7,387 nucleotides of DNA, taken from NCBI GenBank assembly GCA_023403375.1, contig JAEYEN010000078.1, forward strand, positions 1 to 7,387. Reading direction: 5' to 3'. Made by a program: the position numbers and the translations under genes. This DNA comes from Bacillota bacterium (GTDB lineage: Bacteria; Bacillota; Clostridia; Christensenellales; Borkfalkiaceae). The notes beneath the pieces were generated by a model. That model did no database searches, was not told where the DNA came from, and saw only the letters and a program-made list of their open reading frames with translations. Below, in pieces: positions 1 to 4,447 of this stretch. The first letter of the stretch is position 1. The number at the start of each line of letters is the position of its first letter.

Positions 1-440
1 TCCGTATACTCGTTTACGACTACTTCCGCCGATAAAGGATTGTCTTTATCCATTCTCATATCAAGGTCGTACTCGCCAGCCATATAAGAAAATCCGCGGC
101 TTTTATCGTCTAACTGAAAACTCGAAACGCCAAGGTCTAAAAGTATTCCGTCAAATCCGTCTATATTCAGGCGTTCTTTTATTTCAGAAAAATTTTTGAA
201 GTTATCTTTAACTATCGTAAATCTTCCGTCAAACTCTTTAAGCCTTTCTTTCGCTCTTTCTATCGCGTAATCGTCAAGGTCGGTCGCAACAAGTTTTCCG
301 TCGGGTGCGCTTCGCTTTAATATCTCGTAAGAATGTCCGCCGCCCCCTAACGTGCCGTCGAAATATATCCCGCCGCTTTTCACAAGCAAACCGTCTATAC
401 ATTCGTTAAGCATTACGGGTATGTGTTTGTATTCAGCCAT
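1..440 (-). CDS. rsmH: 16S rRNA (cytosine(1402)-N4)-methyltransferase RsmH, N-terminal 146 residues (runs off the left edge)
   Basis: RsmH (formerly MraW) is a SAM-dependent cytosolic enzyme that N4-methylates C1402 in the decoding centre of 16S rRNA. Translating the minus strand from the ATG at 438-440 gives an open frame to the window edge. It shows the family signatures: HIPVML (residues 6-11), the glycine-rich SAM motif GTLGGGGHS (29-37), an acidic TDLDD segment (53-57), LLDLGVSSFQLD (100-111), RGFSY (115-119) and DLDMRMD (125-131). The full protein is usually about 310 residues, so roughly half is present. The start codon shares its A with the mraZ stop codon (TAATG), so translational coupling is likely. 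Only a weak GGAG lies upstream, inside the end of mraZ. The order mraZ-rsmH is the classic start of the dcw cluster, so ftsL and pbp genes probably follow beyond the edge (inference). Confidence 0.97.
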   Translation of the reverse strand, partial: MAEYKHIPVMLNECIDGLLVKSGGIYFDGTLGGGGHSYEILKRSAPDGKLVATDLDDYAIERAKERLKEFDGRFTIVKDNFKNFSEIKERLNIDGFDGILLDLGVSSFQLDDKSRGFSYMAGEYDLDMRMDKDNPLSAEVVVNEYT

Positions 441-868
441 TATTTTTTAGCCGCTCCGTCAAAAGCGTCCGCCAAAGCGTCGAAACTGAAATTGCCCAGA
501 TATTCGTCAAACACTTCTTCGCTCCAAATCTCTATACAGTTAGGTCCCTTGAAAACGATTATGTTCTTATCTATTTTTGCATACTTTCTGAGATTTTCGG
601 GTAAAAGTATTCTGCCCTGTTTGTCCTCTTCCGCTTCCCACGAATAATAGAGAATAAATCTCGCCGTCTGCAACTGGTCTTTTCTGAAAGGATTGACGTT
701 TTGAAGTTTGTCTTTAAGGTCTTTCATCTGCGCTTCCGTGTAAACGTTAAGGCAACCGCCGGCGCCAACCGTTATGGTGTATCTTTCGCCGAGTTCCGCA
801 CGTAACTTCGCAGGTATTCTCATACGATTCTTTGCGTCTAACTGATGAGAATAACTCTTGTCCGACAT
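440..868 (-). CDS. mraZ: Transcriptional regulator MraZ
   Basis: MraZ is a DNA-binding protein of the AbrB/SpoVT-like fold. It forms ring-shaped oligomers and represses its own dcw operon in the species studied. At 142 residues it has the normal family length. Both halves of the internal duplication are visible, each with the conserved D-x3-R motif: DAKNRMRIPAKLR at residues 11-23 and DKQGRILLPENLR at 82-94. The first motif has Asn14 where Gly is usual (DAKGR), a mild variation. The start is set by AAAGGAGG at 879-886, 10 bases upstream. A second AAGGAG at 870-875 sits only one base from the ATG and is probably too close to be used. The gene has its own promoter and GTGGT repeats upstream, and its stop overlaps the rsmH start by one base. 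Confidence 0.97.
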   Translation of the reverse strand: MSDKSYSHQLDAKNRMRIPAKLRAELGERYTITVGAGGCLNVYTEAQMKDLKDKLQNVNPFRKDQLQTARFILYYSWEAEEDKQGRILLPENLRKYAKIDKNIIVFKGPNCIEIWSEEVFDEYLGNFSFDALADAFDGAAKK

Positions 869-878
869 ACTCCTTACC

Positions 879-886
879 CCTCCTTT
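879..886 (-). promoter_or_regulatory. mraZ ribosome binding site
   Basis: AAAGGAGG on the minus strand ends 10 bases before the mraZ ATG, a strong match to the anti-Shine-Dalgarno sequence. A second purine block, AAGGAG at 870-875, follows and nearly touches the start codon. The distal copy has the workable spacing. Confidence 0.8.
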
Positions 887-903
887 CTTTTTTTTACATT
901 AGA

Positions 904-932
904 ATTGTATCATAGTTTTTGACCACCGTCAA
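904..932 (-). promoter_or_regulatory. mraZ (dcw operon) promoter, sigma-A type
   Basis: On the minus strand there is a -35 TTGACG (927-932), a 17-base spacer and a -10 TACAAT (904-909). A TGA just upstream of the -10 makes it an extended -10. Transcription would start near 897, leaving a leader of about 30 bases that holds the ribosome binding site. The promoter lets mraZ-rsmH be transcribed separately from the upstream murI, although no terminator is seen between murI and mraZ. The GTGGT repeats of the putative MraZ operator overlap the -35 and flank it. Confidence 0.85.
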
Positions 933-936
933 CCAC
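922..936 (-). promoter_or_regulatory. Putative MraZ operator: two GTGGT direct repeats with 10-bp period
   Basis: Two GTGGT copies (932-936 and 922-926 read on the minus strand) are exactly 10 bp apart, about one helical turn, so they lie on the same face. MraZ proteins are known to bind short G-rich direct repeats of TGGG or GTGG type with about 10-bp period just upstream of mraZ. Here the repeats bracket and overlap the -35 box, so bound MraZ should block RNA polymerase. No third in-phase copy is visible. Assignment rests on position and repeat type; binding is inferred. Confidence 0.75.
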
Positions 937-979
937 TTTTTGAAAAATTTTTTGATATTTTTACAATTTTTTTTGCAAA

Positions 980-1711
980 TTAAAACCCACTGACCACTTT
1001 TTTCCAAACGCAATAATTTTTGTTTGCATTTCTTCCTACAAAAATCACTTGGTTTTTACTAATGTTTTTTATACCATCAGAACATATGTTTTCTTTTGAT
1101 AATTTATCAATTAAGTCGTCTGTTCCGCTTATAATTTCAAGTGGTTTCAAGTGGTTGAAAATTTTATTTTTTATCAATTCGTAATGGGTGCAACCGAGTA
1201 TTACTCTGTCGAATGCGCCCACGTATTTTTTATTGTAAAATTCGTATGCGGACAGGTCGATATTATCGCTGTCAAAGGCAAATTTTTCTATATCGGCGGC
1301 AAGATTTTTTACGGGCAGAATTTTAACGTTATCATAATTTAAATCGGAATATTTTTTACACGACACGGGCGTTGCCAGAAGCAGCGTTTTCTTTTTTTCT
1401 ATAAGACACTTCTCTATCGGCGGAAAAACTCCGTATACTTTTACAGGGCAAAAATCCTGCGCTTCCGATAAAATATTTAGAGAAAGAGTATTGCAAGCAA
1501 GCACCGCCGCTTTAATATCAAAGTCCGATAACGACAGATAATTGCTTATAAACAAATCCAGAAGTTTATAATCGGACTTATCTCCGTACGGCGCGTTTTT
1601 GTTATCGCCGCAGTATAAAAAATTCTCCCCCGAAAATCTGTCGTTCATCGCTTTCAGAACAGAAAGTCCGCCTATTCCGCTGTCAAACACCGCAATATAC
1701 CCTTTTTGCAT
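980..1711 (-). CDS. murI: Glutamate racemase MurI
   Basis: MurI converts L-glutamate to D-glutamate in the cytosol, without a cofactor, for the second residue of the peptidoglycan stem peptide. The 243-residue protein has the diagnostic motifs: FDSGIGGLSV at 9-18, GDNKNAPYG at 35-43, the first catalytic Cys73 in ACNT (72-75), and the second catalytic Cys174 in GCTHY (173-177). It is somewhat short (about 260-270 is usual) and divergent in places. For example, VFPPIEKC (95-102) lies where a more conserved glycine/proline motif is normal. Both catalytic cysteines are kept, so activity is expected. The start is fixed by the conserved N-terminus, yet no Shine-Dalgarno sequence precedes it. Its 3' end carries two GTGG motifs and lies 111 bases upstream of mraZ in the same direction. 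Confidence 0.93.
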   Translation of the reverse strand: MQKGYIAVFDSGIGGLSVLKAMNDRFSGENFLYCGDNKNAPYGDKSDYKLLDLFISNYLSLSDFDIKAAVLACNTLSLNILSEAQDFCPVKVYGVFPPIEKCLIEKKKTLLLATPVSCKKYSDLNYDNVKILPVKNLAADIEKFAFDSDNIDLSAYEFYNKKYVGAFDRVILGCTHYELIKNKIFNHLKPLEIISGTDDLIDKLSKENICSDGIKNISKNQVIFVGRNANKNYCVWKKVVSGF

Positions 1712-1784
1712 ACTTATTTGTATGTGTTAAGCGGTAAAAATAGTTAAAATACTTTATTTAGTTAAAATAATGTTTAAAATGTAG

Positions 1785-1813
1785 TTGCTTTTATATCTTT
1801 TTTGTGCTAAAAT
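1785..1813 (+). promoter_or_regulatory. rpsT promoter, sigma-A type with extended -10
   Basis: A -35 TTGCTT (1785-1790), a 17-base spacer and a -10 TAAAAT (1808-1813) preceded by TGC form an extended -10 promoter. The region just upstream (1741-1780) is almost pure A/T. It includes TAGTTAAAAT twice, 18 bp apart (1741-1750 and 1759-1768), plus TGTTTAAAAT at 1771-1780. Its place at about -40 to -80 fits an UP element for a highly expressed ribosomal gene (inference). The same stretch must also hold any murI promoter on the opposite strand, but I could not assign one with confidence. Confidence 0.75.
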
Positions 1814-1851
1814 ATCAAAAGTACTAAACGAATTAAGGAGAACTTATAGAT

Positions 1852-2130
1852 ATGCCTAATATTAAATCCGCAAAAAAGAGAGTTATCGTAAACGATAAAA
1901 AAACCGAACTCAATAAAGCCGTTCGTTCCGAAGTTAAAACCGCAATGAAAAAAGTAGAAGTTTTACTTAACGAAGGCAAAATCGACGAAGCAAAAGTCGC
2001 TTTAAGCGAAGCGTTTGCCGTTATCGACGCTGCTGCCGGCAAAAACGTTTACCACAAAAACAACGCCGCCAACAAAAAAGCAAAACTCGCTAAAAAAGTT
2101 GACAAGGCGCAGGCTTCCGATAAAGAATAA
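1852..2130 (+). CDS. rpsT: 30S ribosomal protein bS20
   Basis: bS20 binds the 5' and 3' minor domains of 16S rRNA early in 30S assembly. The 92-residue protein has the usual length and composition: very rich in lysine and alanine, helical, starting MPNIKSAKKRV. It has the conserved C-terminal pattern AAAGKNVYHKNNAANKKAKL at about residues 60-79. An AAGGAG at 1835-1840 lies 11 bases before the ATG, a slightly long spacing. The gene is monocistronic, with its own promoter upstream and a strong terminator 29 bases past the stop. It is divergent from murI and convergent with lgt. Confidence 0.96.
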   Translation: MPNIKSAKKRVIVNDKKTELNKAVRSEVKTAMKKVEVLLNEGKIDEAKVALSEAFAVIDAAAGKNVYHKNNAANKKAKLAKKVDKAQASDKE

Positions 2131-2158
2131 TGTTTGATAAGTAAGTTTAGGTAAATTA

Positions 2159-2200
2159 AAAAGGTTGGCTTTTGCCAACCTTTTATTGTTTTTTTATTTT
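2159..2200 (+). terminator. Rho-independent terminator of rpsT, possibly bidirectional
   Basis: GGTTGGC (2163-2169) pairs perfectly with GCCAACC (2174-2180) around a TTTT loop. The stem is lengthened by four A-T pairs (2159-2162 with 2181-2184), and a long T-rich run follows to about 2200. The A-run on the other side means the same hairpin could also stop minus-strand transcription coming from lgt. Confidence 0.93.
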
Positions 2201-2210
2201 TTACCCTATT

Positions 2211-2250
2211 CATAGAGTTTCAATTTAATTTATAAAGTTTTAATTTATTT
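2211..2250. repeat. Imperfect 20-bp tandem duplication in the rpsT-lgt gap
   Basis: The 20 bases at 2211-2230 and the 20 at 2231-2250 match at 16 positions in direct tandem. Both are A/T-rich with a shared AAT/AGTTT-AATTTA core. It lies directly after the lgt stop codon on the lgt strand. It may be a chance feature of AT-rich DNA or an old slippage duplication. No function is suggested. Confidence 0.4.
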
Positions 2251-2258
2251 ATTATCTT

Positions 2259-3161
2259 CTATTCATTATCTTCGTTTTTTGTTTTATCGTCTTTCGGTTC
2301 CGTTTCTTCCGTCTGTGCGACAGGTAACGGCTGCGCCTGTTTTTCGGCGTTTTTAAATCTGAACGGTATCTTTTTAAGGTAATAAAGCAAGAATAAAGCG
2401 GCACCGCCAACCATAAATAAAATAGACATCCATTGCGAAGGCGCAAGTCCCAAAACAATCGCGCCCCTTTCGTCGGTGCGGAATACTTCTATGATAATTC
2501 TCCATATTCCGTAAGCGATAAGATAAACGTGCGGAGTGATGTTAAAGTCCTTGAAATACAAAACGCTAAGAGCCGCAAACAACACAAAAAGGAACAACGC
2601 TTCGTAAAGTTGCGTGGGCACGTAATATCCCCAAGTTCCGCCGCATCTCATATAAAGTCCGCCGACAGTAGGTTCGTACCCCAAAAACTCGCCGTAGCAG
2701 CACCCTGCCATAAGGCACCCTATTCTGCCGAACGCGTGCGCTATTGTTATACAACACGGAGCGGCAAGTAAAATCTTATTAAAGTCTTTGAGATGAATAT
2801 TGTCCTTCTTTCCGCCAAAAATGAAATGCCCCACACCGAAATATGCGACAATAAACACTGCGGCGCCACCGATAAAGCCACCCATTGCGGTTATACCCGC
2901 GCTGTAAAAATCAAACTTACCCGTTTCGATAAAATCGTACACGGCTTGAAAGAGTTTTGCAAAAACAAAACCAAGCGCAATTGACAAAATAGCCACTATA
3001 AATCCAAAGTCCTGCACTTCTCTGTTTATATTTTTTTTGGAAGTATAAACATAATATACTATAAGACAGGCAATCAGCCCTATCGCAATCATAATCCCGT
3101 ACAGATAAACCGATACGGTCTTACCAAACAGCGAAAAGGAAAAAAGCGGATTAGGAACCAT
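2259..3161 (-). CDS. lgt: Prolipoprotein diacylglyceryl transferase Lgt
   Basis: Lgt is a cytoplasmic-membrane enzyme that moves the diacylglyceryl group of phosphatidylglycerol onto the lipobox cysteine of prolipoproteins, the first step of lipoprotein maturation. The 300-residue protein has about seven hydrophobic segments. Family landmarks are YGIMIAIGL near residue 21, GITAMGGFIGG (89-99), HAFGRIGCLMAGCCYG (142-157, the Lgt signature in its Cys-rich form), PTQLYE (182-187), Arg228 in EVFRTDERG, and GLAPSQWMS (238-246). The last 30 residues form a hydrophilic acidic tail rich in Glu, Asp, Lys and Thr, beyond the conserved core and probably cytosolic. GGGAG at 3169-3173 precedes the ATG by 7 bases and fixes the start. 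The gene is monocistronic, with a near-perfect promoter, and divergent from tRNA-Ser. Confidence 0.95.
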   Translation of the reverse strand: MVPNPLFSFSLFGKTVSVYLYGIMIAIGLIACLIVYYVYTSKKNINREVQDFGFIVAILSIALGFVFAKLFQAVYDFIETGKFDFYSAGITAMGGFIGGAAVFIVAYFGVGHFIFGGKKDNIHLKDFNKILLAAPCCITIAHAFGRIGCLMAGCCYGEFLGYEPTVGGLYMRCGGTWGYYVPTQLYEALFLFVLFAALSVLYFKDFNITPHVYLIAYGIWRIIIEVFRTDERGAIVLGLAPSQWMSILFMVGGAALFLLYYLKKIPFRFKNAEKQAQPLPVAQTEETEPKDDKTKNEDNE

Positions 3162-3186
3162 TATTTTTCTCCCTGTTTTTTTCTAA

Positions 3187-3215
3187 ATTATACATTCTCT
3201 TAAAAAAAATGTCAA
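3187..3215 (-). promoter_or_regulatory. lgt promoter, full sigma-A consensus
   Basis: On the minus strand, a -35 TTGACA (3210-3215) and a -10 TATAAT (3187-3192) are separated by 17 bases. Both hexamers are exact consensus. Transcription would start near 3180, leaving a leader of about 20 bases. The -35 lies 27 bp from that of the divergent tRNA promoter. Confidence 0.9.
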
Positions 3216-3242
3216 CGAATATGTTTTTGCTTTGTTTTTTAT

Positions 3243-3271
3243 TTGCAAATTTTTGCGCAATACTGTATAAT
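3243..3271 (+). promoter_or_regulatory. tRNA-Ser promoter, sigma-A type
   Basis: A -35 TTGCAA (3243-3248), a 17-base spacer and an exact -10 TATAAT (3266-3271) lie just upstream of the tRNA. The predicted start near 3278 gives only about five leader bases before the mature 5' end, so RNase P would have a short leader to remove. Confidence 0.88.
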
Positions 3272-3282
3272 ACATAACGCAC

Positions 3283-3373
3283 GGAGAAGTATCGAAGTGG
3301 TCGTAACGAGCTGCACTCGAAATGCAGTTGTCCGTTTTTGGGCACATGAGTTCGAATCTCATCTTCTCCGCCA
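3283..3373 (+). tRNA. tRNA-Ser (anticodon CGA), CCA encoded
   Basis: This is a type II tRNA with a complete cloverleaf. The acceptor stem is GGAGAAG (3283-3289) with CTTCTCC (3363-3369), followed by discriminator G3370 and an encoded CCA (3371-3373). The anticodon stem is CTGCA (3311-3315) with TGCAG (3323-3327), and the loop CTCGAAA gives anticodon CGA at 3318-3320, reading UCG serine codons. The long variable arm (3328-3345) forms a TGTCC/GGGCA stem typical of serine tRNAs. The T arm is ATGAG-TTCGAAT-CTCAT (3346-3362). It forms a single-gene unit with its own promoter and terminator. Confidence 0.97.
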
Positions 3374-3380
3374 ATATTAA

Positions 3381-3420
3381 AAGGCGGGCGCCGAAATTAT
3401 TCGCGCCCGCTTTTTGTTTT
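3381..3420 (+). terminator. Rho-independent terminator of tRNA-Ser
   Basis: GCGGGCGC (3384-3391) pairs perfectly with GCGCCCGC (3403-3410) around an 11-base loop. The GC-rich stem contrasts with the AT-rich surroundings and is followed by TTTTTGTTTTG. It begins only about 10 bases after the encoded CCA. Confidence 0.93.
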
Positions 3421-3614
3421 GTCTTTTACTTTTTTTGTATTCTTTTTTATTTTTCTTGTTTTACCTTTTCCTATACCATTTTTATATTTATTGATTGTTT
3501 TTATTATTATATTTTAAGAATTTTTAAAACAGCACAAAACGACATTATGTGTAAATATTTATACAAAACCGACTTTATTTTCTTTAAGCCCCAAAAAATA
3601 TTTTATTTTTGCTA
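3421..3614. other. AT-rich intergenic stretch, no gene seen
   Basis: Between the tRNA terminator and the next promoter I see no supported coding region or RNA gene. The first 100 bases or so are strongly pyrimidine-biased on the plus strand, with many T runs and little A or G. The remainder is A/T-rich without strong hairpins. Short frames on either strand here lack ribosome binding sites and look random. Confidence 0.6.
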
Positions 3615-3643
3615 TTGAAAAAACTTTTCTTATAATGTATAAT
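3615..3643 (+). promoter_or_regulatory. Promoter of the four-helix membrane protein gene
   Basis: A -35 TTGAAA (3615-3620), a 17-base spacer and a -10 TATAAT (3638-3643) match sigma-A. A second TATAAT at 3631-3636 lies 7 bp upstream, but only 10 bases from this -35, so the downstream copy is the better fit. The start near 3650 gives a leader of about 27 bases containing the ribosome binding site. An ATG at 3635 in frame with the gene lies inside the -10 region and upstream of the transcription start, so it cannot be the initiation codon of this transcript. Confidence 0.85.
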
Positions 3644-3676
3644 GTTTCAGACAAACTAATTTGTAAGGAGAAAAAT

Positions 3677-4237
3677 ATGGCAAAAAGAAAAACCAAAAAG
3701 AACGACAGCACAAGAATTGTTATCGCGATAGTGCTTATTGCACTTGCCGTGCTTACGATATGCACTCTGTTTATGCCGATGTTTTCATCGCAGATACAGA
3801 CCATTATCGGCAATTCGCAAAAATCCAGCGGAACAACCGGTGCAGATGTTTTAACGGCTTGCTTCAACGGACAAATTTCAACCGATTTTTCTAACGGAGC
3901 GAACACTCTTATCACTCTTAAAAATTCCGACGACTACGCATTTATTACGGGAGTTTTCTGCTGGGGATACTTTATAACCATAATTGCTTCTGCCGGCGTT
4001 CTTGTAACCGCGCTTTTATCTTTGATTAAGATAAAAATCGGTCTGCTTAACGCTATACTCGGAATTGCAGTTATACTTTTAGCAATAATTACCTTTATAT
4101 TTGCTATAATCGTCGCCAAAAACTTCGGTTACGACGGATACTTCGCGTCATATAAAACAATGATTGCTTCCGGCGTGTATATTTTAATCGCCACCCTTCT
4201 TTGCGGTTGCTTTGAATTATATACCGTAAAAGCGTAA
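3677..4237 (+). CDS. Uncharacterised four-helix membrane protein (186 residues)
   Basis: I do not recognise this protein. The start at 3677 is chosen because AAGGAG (3665-3670) lies 6 bases upstream and because the longer in-frame start at 3635 falls in the promoter -10. The N-terminus is very basic (AKRKTKK) and followed by a hydrophobic segment at about 13-35. A polar loop of about 55 residues, rich in Ser, Thr, Asn and Gly, spans 36-90. Three more helices follow at about 90-115, 119-147 and 159-180, with a short C-terminal tail. The positive-inside rule predicts both ends in the cytosol and the 36-90 loop outside. Cys29, Cys62, Cys95, Cys176 and Cys178 are present. The gene stands alone, with a strong promoter, ribosome binding site and terminator, so it looks functional and expressed. 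No catalytic motif is visible. Confidence 0.85.
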   Translation: MAKRKTKKNDSTRIVIAIVLIALAVLTICTLFMPMFSSQIQTIIGNSQKSSGTTGADVLTACFNGQISTDFSNGANTLITLKNSDDYAFITGVFCWGYFITIIASAGVLVTALLSLIKIKIGLLNAILGIAVILLAIITFIFAIIVAKNFGYDGYFASYKTMIASGVYILIATLLCGCFELYTVKA

Positions 4238-4268
4238 AAAAGTTAAACCATAAAGCGATTTAACAATC

Positions 4269-4297
4269 AATTCGGCAAGCAACACAACAACCGAATG
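4269..4297 (+). other. Small hairpin in the 3' untranslated region of the membrane protein gene
   Basis: ATTCGG (4270-4275) can pair with CCGAAT (4291-4296) around a 15-base loop made mostly of A and C (CAAGCAACACAACAA). It lies between the stop codon and the terminator, with no T run after it, so it is not itself a terminator. It could be chance, or part of a stable 3' end. Confidence 0.35.
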
Positions 4298-4303
4298 GAC
4301 AAT

Positions 4304-4335
4304 AAAAAAGCCACCTTTACGGGTGGCTTTTTTCT
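4304..4335 (+). terminator. Rho-independent terminator, probably bidirectional
   Basis: GCCACC (4310-4315) pairs with GGTGGC (4322-4327) around a six-base loop. An A-run (4304-4309) on one side and a T-run (4328-4333) on the other extend the stem and give both strands a U tail. It ends the membrane protein gene and may also stop the convergent minus-strand transcript from the FliB-like gene. The 112 bases from 4336 to that gene's stop codon are AT-rich, with nothing else recognisable. Confidence 0.92.
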
Positions 4336-4447
4336 TTCTTAAATAAACAAATCATATATAAATCCGATACAAACAAACATAAAATTCATAATAAAAATTG
4401 AACGTTTTACAATTAAAATACGATATAGAATATTTATTAAAACAATA

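Noticed and set aside
869..979. A terminator between murI and mraZ
   Set aside because: T-rich runs are present but no stable stem precedes them on the minus strand, so I do not call one.
2433..2771. Plus-strand open frame opposite lgt
   Set aside because: It is entirely antisense to the well-supported lgt, has no ribosome binding site, and its protein looks like a shadow translation.
3151..3374. Minus-strand open frames across tRNA-Ser and the lgt promoter
   Set aside because: They cover a clear tRNA gene and two strong promoters, and have no recognisable domain.
3374..3618. Plus-strand frame of Phe/Tyr/Ile-rich residues running from the tRNA into the T-rich gap
   Set aside because: It begins inside the tRNA, passes through a terminator and owes its composition to T-rich DNA.
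3635..3676. Longer N-terminus for the membrane protein starting at the ATG at 3635
   Set aside because: That ATG lies inside the promoter -10 region and upstream of the likely transcription start, and it has no ribosome binding site. The ATG at 3677 has AAGGAG at ideal spacing and gives a normal Lys/Arg-rich N-terminus.
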